This document shows, piece by piece, positions 1-9,466 of a stretch of 64,000 nucleotides of DNA. Source of the stretch: Puniceicoccaceae bacterium (GTDB taxonomy: Bacteria > Verrucomicrobiota > Verrucomicrobiia > Opitutales > Coraliomargaritaceae); NCBI GenBank assembly GCA_002729725.1, contig PBYS01000094.1, positions 1 through 64,000 of the forward strand, given 5' to 3'. The notes under the pieces were generated by a model, which saw only the letters and a list, made by a program, of their open reading frames with translations, was not told where the DNA came from and ran no database searches. How positions within the stretch are numbered: position 1 is the stretch's first letter; each line of letters opens with the position of its first letter. The position numbers and the translations under genes are program-made.

Positions 1-62
1 ACCTGTTGGGTGTTTCGGTTTTATTTGTTTAAGGCTACTTTAGCCACTGAACCCCAACAGGT
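1..62. repeat. Inverted repeat at left edge
   Basis: ACCTGTTGGG at 1-10 is the exact reverse complement of CCCAACAGGT at 53-62, and a 5-bp hairpin (GGCTA/TAGCC, 33-45) sits inside the loop. It could be the end of an upstream gene's terminator or a small dispersed element. The window edge prevents a decision. Confidence 0.35.
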
Positions 63-164
63 TCCACTCTTTTAATAGAATTTATCTCACGAATTCAGGC
101 TTATGCTAAAATTAGCTCTCTCAGCAAACAAGCTACAAGAGAGCCAACAAAACACTCATAAGAA

Positions 165-1907
165 ATGTATCTGAAACGCTTCAGTCCTTACTTCAAATTC
201 CTCAAGCCCGTTCGCGTGCAGTTTGCGCTCGGGTTGCTGGCGGGCATTGTCTACGCCGCATCTTCTGGATTTGGCTTACCCCTCGTGATCAAATATTTAG
301 TGCCCCTAGTCACCGAACCGGAGGGGCCAACTGGGTGGAAGCTACTGGGGATTTTGGCGATGGTGCCCATCGTCTTTGTTCTTCGCGCCCTCGGCAGCTT
401 TGCCAATGCTTATCTCATGGCCTACACGGGCATGCATGTGTTGGAACAAATTCGGCGAATGGTCTTTGAGCATATTCAAAGCCTGCCACTGGCCTTTTTT
501 GGACGCAATAAGGTGGGCGACTTGATGAGTCGTGTCATGGGCGATACGAGCCAGCTACAAGGTGCAATTGTCAAAGTGGTCGATAGCCTGATCAAGGAGC
601 CGGCCACGCTGATCAGTGCCGCAGTCTACTTGGTTTATTTGTCGACCAAAGAAAATGACATCAGCTTCGTCCTAATTGCACTCGCCACGGTGCCTGCATG
701 CGTCTTGCCGGTCAAAGCGATCGGCACGCGCATTCTGAAAAAAGCCAGCAAAGCTCAAAAGCAAGCGGGCGAACTGAACCATGTGCTCAACGAAAATCTA
801 TCCGCCACACGGGAAGTGCGTGCCTATAACCTAGAGCAACGTGAGAGCGAACGCTTCGGCAAGGCTTGTAGAGATTTCCTCGAAAAGTCATTAAAGGTCG
901 TCAAATATGATAAAGCGCTCTCTCCTATGATCGAGGTCGTCACCTCCTTCGCGATCGTGATCGCGCTCTACGTCGCCGTGGTCAATGAAGTCGATGAAGG
1001 CGCTCTGGCCTCGATTCTCGCAGCGCTCTACATGTGCTATCAGCCGGTTAAGAAACTGGGCTCGGTGTCTAATATCATTCGTAAGGCCGAAGCCTCACTG
1101 GATCGCTTGGAATTTGTGCTGCATACAGTCGATACCGTGCCAGAAACAACTGCTCCGCAGGCTCTCGGGACTGTGAAAGGCGAGATTTCGATGCAGCAGG
1201 TGCAGTTTAAATATACGGACGACAGTGTGGTGCTGGACGACATTCAGGTAAACATCGCTGCGGGGGAAATTGTCGCTCTGGTCGGCCCTAGTGGTGCGGG
1301 CAAAACGACTTTTGCGAACCTGGTGCCACGCTTCTACGACGTCACGGAGGGCAGCATTCGTATCGACGGCATCGATGTGCGCGACGTTCTCAAATCTGAA
1401 CTCCGCAGCCATATTGCGCTGGTCTCGCAAGAAGCGCTCCTCTTTAGCGATAGCATCGCCAATAACATTCGTATCGGCAAACCAGATGCCAGCTTGGAGG
1501 AAATTAAAGCTGCCGCCCAAATGGCCAATGCGCACGAGTTCATCGAAGCACTGGCCGACGGCTACGAGACTGAAGTCGGCGAGCGTGGCTCACGCCTATC
1601 GGGCGGTCAGCGGCAACGCATTTCTATTGCCCGCGCCTTTCTGAAAAACGCGCCCATCATCATTTTGGACGAGCCCACCTCGGCCTTAGATGCAGAAAGC
1701 GAGCATCAGATACAAGCCGCACTGGAAAAGCTGTCCAAGGGCCGCACGGTTTTGATCATCGCGCACCGCTTTAGCACGATTAAGCACGCGGATCGTATCC
1801 TAGTCTTTGACGCAGGCAAAATCGTGGCAAGTGGCAGCCACGCGGAGCTCTACCCAAGCAGCGAGCTCTACCGTAGTTTATACGATAAACAGGCACAGCG
1901 CCAATAA
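165..1907 (+). CDS. MsbA-like ABC exporter (permease-ATPase fusion)
   Basis: A 580-residue half-transporter, expected to work as a homodimer in the inner membrane. The N-terminal half (about residues 15-310) has the hydrophobic segments of an ABC type-1 exporter. The C-terminal ATPase has Walker A GPSGAGKT (K380), signature LSGGQ (478-482), Walker B ending in ILDEP (D502) and the H-loop motif AHRFST. Length and order match the MsbA/lipid A exporter group, whose known role is flipping lipid A-core or other amphiphiles. LpxB is encoded in this window, but the substrate here is inferred only. The ATG at 165 follows a purine-rich stretch. The gene stands alone, and the next gene is convergent. 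Confidence 0.85.
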   Translation: MYLKRFSPYFKFLKPVRVQFALGLLAGIVYAASSGFGLPLVIKYLVPLVTEPEGPTGWKLLGILAMVPIVFVLRALGSFANAYLMAYTGMHVLEQIRRMVFEHIQSLPLAFFGRNKVGDLMSRVMGDTSQLQGAIVKVVDSLIKEPATLISAAVYLVYLSTKENDISFVLIALATVPACVLPVKAIGTRILKKASKAQKQAGELNHVLNENLSATREVRAYNLEQRESERFGKACRDFLEKSLKVVKYDKALSPMIEVVTSFAIVIALYVAVVNEVDEGALASILAALYMCYQPVKKLGSVSNIIRKAEASLDRLEFVLHTVDTVPETTAPQALGTVKGEISMQQVQFKYTDDSVVLDDIQVNIAAGEIVALVGPSGAGKTTFANLVPRFYDVTEGSIRIDGIDVRDVLKSELRSHIALVSQEALLFSDSIANNIRIGKPDASLEEIKAAAQMANAHEFIEALADGYETEVGERGSRLSGGQRQRISIARAFLKNAPIIILDEPTSALDAESEHQIQAALEKLSKGRTVLIIAHRFSTIKHADRILVFDAGKIVASGSHAELYPSSELYRSLYDKQAQRQ

Positions 1908-2041
1908 AAGCGCACACACCTGAGCGGCACCTGCTGGCATATACGCAGCGAATCTAAAAGACTTGGCTATAAGTCACACATTTCGCCCTCAAGTCGCGGA
2001 GCACACCGGCCCCGCAACTTGGTCCAGCCGAAAGAATTCGA

Positions 2042-3373
2042 CTACGACTGATTGGGATCGAAAATTCGGAAACTGACAGGGGCGCCGATCACTGCGCCTT
2101 CGGCGGCCAATACGGCTTTCGCGCGCGTGATGGCGGCCTCATCGCTCTTGTGCGTGGTCACCATTAACTTGGCCGTGCCATCTTCGAGTTCTTTCTGATT
2201 CACAGTTGCGAAACTGATGTGTTCTTTGGCCAAAATATCTGAAATTTTAGCCAGGACGCCCTCTTGGTCCTTCACGTGAATTCGAAGGTAATAACGTCCA
2301 GCAAGGGTCTCCGAATCGGCTAATTCAAGGCCATCGGCGAGCTTTTGGTAAGTCGCGGCATCCTCCTCGGAAATCGCCGGTGCGGGTGCGCCTTGCAGCA
2401 TAAAGACGGCGTCGGCAATATCGCTGATCACGGAGCTGGATGTCGCATCTTGCCCCGCGCCGCGCCCGATCAAGACCGTGGTGCCGACCACGTCGCCCGT
2501 CACGCTGACTCCATTATACACTTCGTCCACTCCAGCGATCACTTCTTGTTTAGAGATCAAGGCCGGGTGTAAGCGCACTGAGAGTTGGTTGGCTTCGAAG
2601 TCGCGCGCGATCACGGCGAGCAGCTTGATCTTATAGCCGAGCTGCCCCGCGATCTCGATATCCTCTCCAGTGATGTCGCGGATGCCTTCGCAGATGATCT
2701 GGTCGAGCCCCACCCATTTCCCATGCGCGAGGTACGTCAAGATCACTGCCTTATGGGCCGCATCAATGCCATCGAGATCCAGCGCCTCGTCCGCTTCGAC
2801 ATAGCCGAGCTTACGCGCGTCGCCCAAGGTCGCATCGAAGCTCAAACCTTCGCGCTCCATGCGAGTCAAAATATAATTGGAGGTACCGTTTAAGATACCA
2901 AAAATCAGCTTAAAGCGATTGGCGACCAAGGCTTCACGAATGGTTTTGATGATCGGAATCCCACCTGCCACTGAAGCCTCGAAGAAGTAATGTCCGCCAT
3001 TTTGACGCGCGATTTCAAAGAGTTCTTCACCGTGTTCACAGATGAGCGCTTTGTTAGCAGTGACCACGATCTTGCCCTGCTCCAGCGCACGGCGTGTCAG
3101 CTCCAGCGCCTTGCCAGTGCCCCCCATCAATTCACACACGATATCGATCTCGGGATTGTCCACGACACGCGCCGGATCATCCGAATAACACTCGGCAGGC
3201 ACCTGCACCTCGCGCGCCTTGCTGGCATCTTTGACCGCGACTTGCGTGATCGCGAGCTCAGCCCCCAAGCGGTATTCAAGAGCCGAACGGTTCTTATCAA
3301 TATTCTTCCAAACTCCTTGGCCGACGACCCCAAAGCCGAGTAAACCGATGCGTATTGTGCGTTTCTCAGACAT
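2042..3373 (-). CDS. hom: Homoserine dehydrogenase with ACT domain
   Basis: 443 residues. It reduces aspartate semialdehyde to homoserine in the threonine/methionine branch of aspartate-family synthesis, in the cytoplasm. The N-terminal Rossmann motif GFGVVGQG is followed by the family core (TANKAL, then ASVAGGIP and ILNGTSNYIL). The last ~80 residues form an ACT domain, usually an allosteric site for threonine. I chose the ATG at 3373, preceded by a weak TTGAGAA, over a TTG three codons upstream. It is the last of three leftward genes, about 110 bp after the htrA stop, so co-transcription is possible but not shown. Confidence 0.92.
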   Translation of the reverse strand: MSEKRTIRIGLLGFGVVGQGVWKNIDKNRSALEYRLGAELAITQVAVKDASKAREVQVPAECYSDDPARVVDNPEIDIVCELMGGTGKALELTRRALEQGKIVVTANKALICEHGEELFEIARQNGGHYFFEASVAGGIPIIKTIREALVANRFKLIFGILNGTSNYILTRMEREGLSFDATLGDARKLGYVEADEALDLDGIDAAHKAVILTYLAHGKWVGLDQIICEGIRDITGEDIEIAGQLGYKIKLLAVIARDFEANQLSVRLHPALISKQEVIAGVDEVYNGVSVTGDVVGTTVLIGRGAGQDATSSSVISDIADAVFMLQGAPAPAISEEDAATYQKLADGLELADSETLAGRYYLRIHVKDQEGVLAKISDILAKEHISFATVNQKELEDGTAKLMVTTHKSDEAAITRAKAVLAAEGAVIGAPVSFRIFDPNQS

Positions 3374-3483
3374 ATTTCTCAAAATTTATAGATAAAGCTA
3401 AATGTATTTCGCCCCACGGTGGGCGCAACGAAGCGGAGCAGCTAATAGCAGCCGCCGGAATACTCAAGGCCATAATCTAGGGA

Positions 3484-4935
3484 CTAGAGCTTAAAGACGA
3501 TAAAGCCCTTCGTGCCCTTGGCCCACACATAGAGTCGGTTCTGCGAACCTTCCACCAGCTGGCGCTCGACGTCCGCAACGCTCTCGACCGCTTCGCCGTT
3601 CACCTCTAGCAAAACCATTTGTGGGTCCAGCTTTTCTACAAACGGAGAGTCGCCTGCCACAGCCACCACCATCACGCCCTCGATCTCTTCAGGAATCGAG
3701 AAGCTAGAGCGCGCCGCCGCATCCACGGGGCGTAAAGCCACGCCCTCAAGTGGACTTTGAGCGCCCACTTTGTTGGCTAATTTGCCATTCAGGCTTCCCA
3801 AGGTGACTGGTAGCACCAGCGTCTCGCCCATGCGGATCAGTGTCAGCTCGACCTCAGTGCCTGGCAGTATTTGTGAAACGACTAGACGCAACTGAGCTGC
3901 GGAATCAATCTCGGTATCATCGACTTTTACAATGATGTCGCCATGACGCACGCCCGCACTCTCGGCTGGCGAGTCTTCTTGCACTTGATTCACCAGAGCG
4001 CCGCGCGTGCTGTCCAAGCCGAAGGCGTCGGCCATATCACGCGTCAGATCGCCGGGAAACAGCCCCAACATGCCGCGGGGCACTTCACCGCTATCGATTA
4101 AATTAGTCGCGACGTTTAGCACCATATTCACAGGAATCGCAAATCCGATCCCGATGCTGCCTCCACTGCCGGAAACAATCGCAGTATTAATACCGATGAG
4201 TCGCCCCCAGGCATCCACCAAGGCGCCACCGGAGTTGCCCAAGTTAATCGGAGCATCGGTTTGAATAAAATTCTCATAGGAGCCGGGCCCGAGGATCTCG
4301 CCCTTGCGATTGCGCCCCGTGGCCGAGACGATGCCTTGAGTCGCCGTCAGCCCCACATCCAGCGGATTGCCAATTGCAAATACGATGTCGCCCACCCGAA
4401 TCAACTCACTGTCTGCCAAGGTGATGGCGGGCAACGGCGCATCCACATCAATTTTAAGCACCGCCACATCGGTCTTCGAATCAGAGCCAACCAAGGTAGC
4501 CACATACTCCGAGTTATCATTCAGACGCACCCGAATTTCGTCGGCCTGACGCCCGCGCATGCCTTGCACCACGTGGTGGTTGGTCACGATGTAGCCATCG
4601 CTAGAAATGATCACGCCTGAGCCCACGCCCAGCGGCGCCTTGCGCTCACGCGTGCTGCCCGAGTTGGGCTCCATCTGAGGCACTGGCTGAGCAAACTGTC
4701 GCAAAAAGTCAGGTAGTCTCTGACGTTGCCCCACGGTCACGATTTGCGAGGTATATACCGTCACCACCGAAGGCGTCGCTTGCTCCAAAACATCTGCATA
4801 AGAGACCAACGGCTTGCCCGCTTGCGCTTGTATCGGCTGACTGTCGACTGTGGCATTTAATGGCGAATGCTCATCAGCAAACAAGGGCGCGAATGCCAGG
4901 AGCGAGATCAGAGAGAAGCAAGTTGCAATTTTCAT
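3484..4935 (-). CDS. HtrA/DegP-family periplasmic serine protease
   Basis: 483 residues, starting with a clear signal peptide (cleavage near residue 20, after LFA), so it acts in the periplasm on misfolded proteins. The trypsin-like triad is intact: H121 in TNHHVV, D156 in SKTDVAVL and S235 in GNSGGA. A good first PDZ domain follows (about 295-390). The second PDZ-like segment is poorly conserved and ends at the C-terminus with FIVFKL. The frame stays open upstream to about 5301, but the extra residues do not resemble a protease and overlap the neighbouring membrane protein gene in another frame, so the ATG before the signal peptide was chosen. Confidence 0.9.
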   Translation of the reverse strand: MKIATCFSLISLLAFAPLFADEHSPLNATVDSQPIQAQAGKPLVSYADVLEQATPSVVTVYTSQIVTVGQRQRLPDFLRQFAQPVPQMEPNSGSTRERKAPLGVGSGVIISSDGYIVTNHHVVQGMRGRQADEIRVRLNDNSEYVATLVGSDSKTDVAVLKIDVDAPLPAITLADSELIRVGDIVFAIGNPLDVGLTATQGIVSATGRNRKGEILGPGSYENFIQTDAPINLGNSGGALVDAWGRLIGINTAIVSGSGGSIGIGFAIPVNMVLNVATNLIDSGEVPRGMLGLFPGDLTRDMADAFGLDSTRGALVNQVQEDSPAESAGVRHGDIIVKVDDTEIDSAAQLRLVVSQILPGTEVELTLIRMGETLVLPVTLGSLNGKLANKVGAQSPLEGVALRPVDAAARSSFSIPEEIEGVMVVAVAGDSPFVEKLDPQMVLLEVNGEAVESVADVERQLVEGSQNRLYVWAKGTKGFIVFKL

Positions 4936-5027
4936 AGGCAAATACGTGATTGGATAGAGCAAAAATGGACAGAACATGGCGGATCGAGTTCCGCAAAATT
5001 TTTCTAATAAGGCCCGAACACGGAGAC

Positions 5028-5726
5028 TTAAAATGGGTGACAGACCCAATCCTCCGCGCCTTCGATTCCCAGCGTGGTCCGCAAACGCCAAGCCACCACC
5101 AACGCAGCGATCAGCGCAACAGTGCGCTGGACGCGCAATAATGTGCGGGGCGTCACCTTCAACTGCACCCGCATGAATTGGCTCTGCGCCAGCCACAGCA
5201 AAGGCAAAGTGCCCAAGCCAAAGCCGATCGCAAACTCCGCTCCTTTCAAAGCAGAGCCAGAAAACAGCGCCAGACCAAAAATCATATACAGCGGCCCACA
5301 AGGCAGCAGCGGACTGGCCAGCCCAATCACTGCCGCCGCGACCGGCTTTTGTAAGCGACTAAAACGCAGTGTAATTTGCTTATAAATCTTCCCCAGCCAG
5401 ATCGGCTTCGGAAAGTAGCGATCCAAGCGAAAAGCCACCACCAGGAAAAACACCACCAAAATCCAGGGCAAATAATTGAGCCAAGAGCTCTCCACCGAAC
5501 GAATCACTACGGAGCCGAAGGCCCCAGCCAAGGTGCCCACCAGCGCATACGCGAATAGCTTTGCCAAATGATAGCAGGTCAAGACCAGCTGCGGGCTGGC
5601 ATCTTGCGCCTTTGTCGGCGCAAAGGCGCAGGATAACGGGCCGCACATAGCAACGCAGTGCACGCTGGTAATCAGCCCCGCAATCAAGGCAGTGTATGCA
5701 TTGTAAACTGTCTGGTAATCAAACAT
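5028..5726 (-). CDS. TauE/SafE-like (UreH-type) membrane protein
   Basis: 232 residues with about six hydrophobic helices. The N-terminal motif SVHCVAMCGPLS, with its HC..MCG signature, is typical of the UreH-like branch of the sulfite exporter TauE/SafE family. Members often accompany cytochrome oxidase assembly or copper handling and are thought to move metal or sulfur compounds. The ATG at 5726 puts the first helix right after the start, whereas a GTG 21 codons upstream adds non-conserved residues. The gene is divergent from ligA across a 154-bp gap and may lead the htrA-hom group. No oxidase genes are nearby, so the partner system is unknown. Confidence 0.72.
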   Translation of the reverse strand: MFDYQTVYNAYTALIAGLITSVHCVAMCGPLSCAFAPTKAQDASPQLVLTCYHLAKLFAYALVGTLAGAFGSVVIRSVESSWLNYLPWILVVFFLVVAFRLDRYFPKPIWLGKIYKQITLRFSRLQKPVAAAVIGLASPLLPCGPLYMIFGLALFSGSALKGAEFAIGFGLGTLPLLWLAQSQFMRVQLKVTPRTLLRVQRTVALIAALVVAWRLRTTLGIEGAEDWVCHPF

Positions 5727-5880
5727 CGATCGCTCGCATAAATTCGTAAACGTCCAAAGGACCGAGGAATGCTCAGGAAAGCAAGCCACATCAAAACATA
5801 TCTAAGGAAAATGCTGCCAGCCGCACGATTCCAAAAGATCGCAGCTTTACACCAAGCCATTCACAGTTTCACTTGCCGCC
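5727..5880. promoter_or_regulatory. Divergent intergenic region, TauE-like gene / ligA
   Basis: This 154-bp gap between divergent starts must hold both promoters. No convincing -35/-10 pair, operator or ribosome site stands out; the bases before the ligA ATG lack a Shine-Dalgarno match. Confidence 0.4.
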
Positions 5881-8070
5881 ATGGCGGACCCGCAAAAAAG
5901 AATAGCCCAATTACGCAACGAGATCGCAGAGCATGACCGTCTCTACTATAAAGAGGCGCAGCCCAAGATCGACGACCAAGCCTACGATCGCCTCAAGGCC
6001 GAGCTGGCCCAATTAGAAGCCGCCAACCCCGAATTTGACTTCGACGCCGCCCCCTCGCCCACTCAAAGCGTGGGCGACGACCGTTTGGAAGCCTTTGAGA
6101 TAGAAAACCTACGCGATGAGATCACTCACCACAACGAACTCTATTACAAGAAAGCTGCCCCTGTAATAGATGATAAAGCCTACGATCGCCTCATCGCAAA
6201 GCTTGCTAGACTAGAGACGGCGCATCCCGAATTAAGCACTGAAAACTCGCCGACTCAAACAGTTGGTGATGACAGACTAGAAGCATTTGAAAGTTATACG
6301 CACCGCATGCCAATGTTTAGTCTGGGGAACACATATAGCATGGAGGAGTTAATCGAGTTCGGCAGACGGCTGGAAAGGCGCTTCTCGGAACAAACATTAA
6401 ACTACATAGTCGAGCCTAAGATTGACGGCGTCGCCATAAGTTTAACCTACGAAAGGGGTAAATTTATTCGAGCAGTTACACGAGGTAATGGTGCCGAAGG
6501 CGATGACATCACCCAAAACGTTCTATCTATCAAAGGAATCCCTAGTAAAATTGAAAACGCACCGGACATAATAGAGATTCGAGGTGAAATCTATATGTTG
6601 CATGAAGAGTTTGAACGCATCAACACGGTTCGTGTACAAGAGGGATTGAACACCTTTAAGAACCCTCGAAACTTAGCTGCGGGTACGATTAAATTACTTG
6701 ATCCAGCGGAAGCAAAGACTCGCCAACTTAACATCGTCCTCTACGGGATTGGAGCATGTGAACCCGCTCGCTATTTCAGCCATCAAGCCGAAGTGCACGA
6801 AAAGTTAAAAGCTTGGGGATTCTCAACATTAGAAAAAACGTGGTTAGTCCATAATATCGAAGAAGCTTGGACATCAATAAAACAGCTGGATGAGCTCCGC
6901 AAAAACTTCACCTACCCAACTGATGGAGCGGTCGTTAAGCTCAATGAATTCCGCCTACAAAAGGAAGCTGGTTTCACCTCTAAATCCCCGAGGTGGGCAA
7001 TCTCTTATAAATTTGACCCAGAACGAGCGATCACACAATTAAAAGAAATACGTTTTCAAATTGGAAGAGGCGGCACAGTCACCCCAGTTGCTAACTTAGA
7101 CTCTGTGGAACTCGCCGGCACAAGTGTCTCCAGCGCAACACTGCACAATGAAGATGAAATCATAAGAAAAGACATTCGCCCGGGGGACTCCGTGCTTGTT
7201 CAAAAAGCAGGCGAGATCATTCCACAAATCCTCCGTGTCAATCTTGATAAACGCACGAATGATAGCAGTGCATTTGATTTCCAACAACAACTAGACGAAC
7301 TGGGTATCACTGCCCAACGATCAGAGAAAGAAATAGTTTGGCGTGTTATAGACAAGGATGATTCTAATCGAAAACAGCGTGCGCTACAGCACTTCGCTAG
7401 CCGCGTGTGCATGGACATTGAAAATCTAGGAACCGCCATTATTGAGCAACTGGTCACCCAAAAACTCGCTCTAAATATCGCAGACCTCTACACCTTAAAG
7501 AAGGAGGACTTACTTAAATTAGATAAATTAGCGGAGAAGTCAGCCAACAATCTACTTAAGGCGATTGAAAGCAGCAAAACGCGTGAATTATGGCAACTCA
7601 TCCATGGCTTCGGTATTCCACAGATAGGTAAACAAACCGCAAAGGATCTAGAATCAGAATTCAAAAATCTTGATGACATCATAAATGCAACTAAGGAACG
7701 ATTAATTCAAGTTGCTGGTTTAGGGCAAACAGGCGCGGCAAGCATTTGCAATTGGTTCAATCAGCCAGAAAACCAAGAGATGATCAGCAGACTTCGCTCA
7801 TTTGGTCTAAATTTTGAATCAAGTGCCAATGAGTCCCAAACAGGAACCTTATCAGGCAAAACCATAGTATTGACCGGCACCTTGCCTACGCTGAACCGCA
7901 ACCAAGCGACAGAACTCATTGAAAAAGCTGGAGGCCGCACAAGTTCAAGTGTCAGTAAAAAAACAGATTATTTACTAGCTGGTGAAGCTGCCGGATCGAA
8001 ATATAATAAAGCAGTCAAATTAGGCATACCGATTTTGTCCGAAGAGAAATTCCTCTCCCTGATATCATGA
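5881..8070 (+). CDS. ligA: NAD-dependent DNA ligase with duplicated domain Ia and no zinc-finger cysteines
   Basis: 729 residues, against about 670 for usual LigA. It seals nicks using NAD+. Residues 1-73 and 74-138 are two successive copies of domain Ia (LYYK...IDD.AYDRL...PTQ.VGDDRLEAFE). Next come the adenylation domain with catalytic K180 in EPKIDG, an OB fold, helix-hairpin-helix repeats (about 510-650) and a BRCT domain (658-729). Where the four-cysteine zinc finger should lie (about 460-505) there is no cysteine; the next is C510. The first ~220 bases are GC-rich (6001-6060 is 39/60 G+C), while the rest is clearly AT-richer (7681-7740 is 26/60), suggesting a chimera of resident and acquired sequence. 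It overlaps the next gene by ATGA. Confidence 0.9.
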   Translation: MADPQKRIAQLRNEIAEHDRLYYKEAQPKIDDQAYDRLKAELAQLEAANPEFDFDAAPSPTQSVGDDRLEAFEIENLRDEITHHNELYYKKAAPVIDDKAYDRLIAKLARLETAHPELSTENSPTQTVGDDRLEAFESYTHRMPMFSLGNTYSMEELIEFGRRLERRFSEQTLNYIVEPKIDGVAISLTYERGKFIRAVTRGNGAEGDDITQNVLSIKGIPSKIENAPDIIEIRGEIYMLHEEFERINTVRVQEGLNTFKNPRNLAAGTIKLLDPAEAKTRQLNIVLYGIGACEPARYFSHQAEVHEKLKAWGFSTLEKTWLVHNIEEAWTSIKQLDELRKNFTYPTDGAVVKLNEFRLQKEAGFTSKSPRWAISYKFDPERAITQLKEIRFQIGRGGTVTPVANLDSVELAGTSVSSATLHNEDEIIRKDIRPGDSVLVQKAGEIIPQILRVNLDKRTNDSSAFDFQQQLDELGITAQRSEKEIVWRVIDKDDSNRKQRALQHFASRVCMDIENLGTAIIEQLVTQKLALNIADLYTLKKEDLLKLDKLAEKSANNLLKAIESSKTRELWQLIHGFGIPQIGKQTAKDLESEFKNLDDIINATKERLIQVAGLGQTGAASICNWFNQPENQEMISRLRSFGLNFESSANESQTGTLSGKTIVLTGTLPTLNRNQATELIEKAGGRTSSSVSKKTDYLLAGEAAGSKYNKAVKLGIPILSEEKFLSLIS

Positions 8071-8447
8071 CTCTGAAGCCAGACGGACATGCGATTACAA
8101 AATTAATGAAAATATCAATTCAGGCGAAGAGCAGTAGCGGCGATCATTCGTATACTGTTGATTTCATAAAAGAAGGTGAACTTTTATCAGTCTTTTGCAA
8201 CTGCCCTGCTGGAGCATTGGGTAAATTATGTAAACATAAGCTCCAATTGCTGTCAGGGGACAACTCAATGCTCCATAGCGATGGCGACATCGAGAAACTT
8301 AACGAACTACAAGCATGGGTAAGAGCGAGCACCTTTCCGAATTTACAACTAAAGCTAAGCGAGCTTGAGAGTGAAATCGCCTCATTAAAGCTGAAGATTA
8401 AGAAAGAGAAAAAGAACATCGAAAAAAAGATCAAGGAGGGCTTCTAA
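8067..8447 (+). CDS. Small SWIM zinc-finger protein with coiled-coil tail
   Basis: 126 residues. CNCPAGALGKLCKH gives the CxC-x8-CxH pattern of a SWIM zinc finger, a zinc fold found in nucleic-acid and protein-binding factors. The last ~50 residues are charged and heptad-like, ending in a lysine-rich stretch, so a coiled coil is likely. The start overlaps the ligA stop by 4 nt (ATGA), which implies translational coupling; an internal ATG at 8108 is an alternative. Base composition is low (8341-8400 is 22/60 G+C), like the body of ligA. Function is unknown. Its tie to a ligase that lacks its own zinc finger is suggestive. Confidence 0.7.
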   Translation: MTLKPDGHAITKLMKISIQAKSSSGDHSYTVDFIKEGELLSVFCNCPAGALGKLCKHKLQLLSGDNSMLHSDGDIEKLNELQAWVRASTFPNLQLKLSELESEIASLKLKIKKEKKNIEKKIKEGF

Positions 8448-8449
8448 GA

Positions 8450-9187
8450 ATGGACGCAAATAAACGATTCAAAGGCTTTAACTGGCCAGTACCGCACGCG
8501 TTCTCAAGCGCATTAGCAAAATGCAAATTTGAACTTGGAGACGTGTTTTACAGCGACATTGCAGCTTACACCATGCCATGGGGAGAAGCCATTCATAGAG
8601 CCCATTATTCGATAACAATCACAAAATCCACACAATCAACGGTTGAACCTGGAACCTCAGCCAACAACGACAAAGTCTTTGAAGTTAACTGGTCAACCAA
8701 GCTAGAACTCGAGTTAAGAAATCACCAAGATAATTCATTGTCTGAAATTAAGACTACACAGGGCAACCTTTACTACACACTCTGGAAAGGTGACATTCCA
8801 CTTCTACTAGAAGCTCCTGATAAGCTTAGCATGCCCATGACGCACCTAGCCATCAAAAGGAAACTGCAAAATTTTGATGTGCCCAAAGAGCGAACCTCCC
8901 AGTTCTTGTTAGCATCGGATGCAACTAGCTCACTCTTCAAAGAGAAAATTCGAAAGATCGAAGAGGCATTAGGCGGTGACTCACAAACCAAGGTTTATCT
9001 AGCAAACGAATTACCAGCTTTTAAGAACTTAAACCTGCTACCTACGGTTGAAGTCGTTACATTTGATACAGAACTGCCCCCGCAAGAAGTTGAAGTTAGA
9101 ATCAAAGGAGCCGTATACATTCCTTCAGCAAATCGACAGTCAAATGAAGACCAATTCAGCTTAAAAGCACATGGGATTCTAAGATAG
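8450..9187 (+). CDS. Unknown protein linked to ligA
   Basis: 245 residues that I do not recognise. It has no signal peptide, no membrane segment and no obvious nucleotide-binding motif. The N-terminus is aromatic (FKGFNWPVPHAF), the middle is rich in beta-type residues, and a helical charged part near 155-185 precedes a final beta-rich stretch. It starts 2 nt after the SWIM gene and is preceded by a good Shine-Dalgarno (AAGGAGGG), so it belongs to the same operon as ligA. Its AT-rich composition matches that block, consistent with joint acquisition. Confidence 0.65.
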   Translation: MDANKRFKGFNWPVPHAFSSALAKCKFELGDVFYSDIAAYTMPWGEAIHRAHYSITITKSTQSTVEPGTSANNDKVFEVNWSTKLELELRNHQDNSLSEIKTTQGNLYYTLWKGDIPLLLEAPDKLSMPMTHLAIKRKLQNFDVPKERTSQFLLASDATSSLFKEKIRKIEEALGGDSQTKVYLANELPAFKNLNLLPTVEVVTFDTELPPQEVEVRIKGAVYIPSANRQSNEDQFSLKAHGILR

Positions 9188-9223
9188 ACACATCATAGTC
9201 CATCGGCTTTAATGAAGAGTCCG

Positions 9224-9466
9224 ATGCCTACAGTTCTACGAATTGGCCCATACCGCTTTCATTTCTACTCAGACGAAGGAAATGAACCTCCTCATATACA
9301 TGTTCGGCACGAAGGCAAAGATTGCAAATTTTGGCTCGATCCAATAATGTTAGCCAATGATCGTGGTATCCCAATTCATCGCTTAAATGAGATTGAACGG
9401 ATCATTTTCGAGAACAAGAACCTATTCATCACTAAATACAATGAACACCGTAATCGCCAGCACTGA
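9224..9466 (+). CDS. DUF4160 protein
   Basis: 80 residues. The opening MPTVLRIGPYRFHFYS and the EPPHIHV motif are characteristic of DUF4160. These small cytoplasmic proteins are usually encoded beside DUF2442 and are often suspected, not proven here, to be toxin-antitoxin-like. I chose the ATG at 9224 because it gives the family's usual start and follows GAAGAG; an in-frame ATG at 9212 adds four residues. Its last 26 bases overlap the DUF2442 gene. Confidence 0.75.
   Translation: MPTVLRIGPYRFHFYSDEGNEPPHIHVRHEGKDCKFWLDPIMLANDRGIPIHRLNEIERIIFENKNLFITKYNEHRNRQH

Noticed and set aside
1095-1535. Antisense open frame in the ABC exporter gene
   Set aside because: It overlaps the conserved ATPase domain in reverse and resembles no known protein.
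4936-5301. Upstream extension of the HtrA reading frame
   Set aside because: It lacks protease features and overlaps the membrane protein gene in another frame; the signal peptide at 4935 is the natural start.
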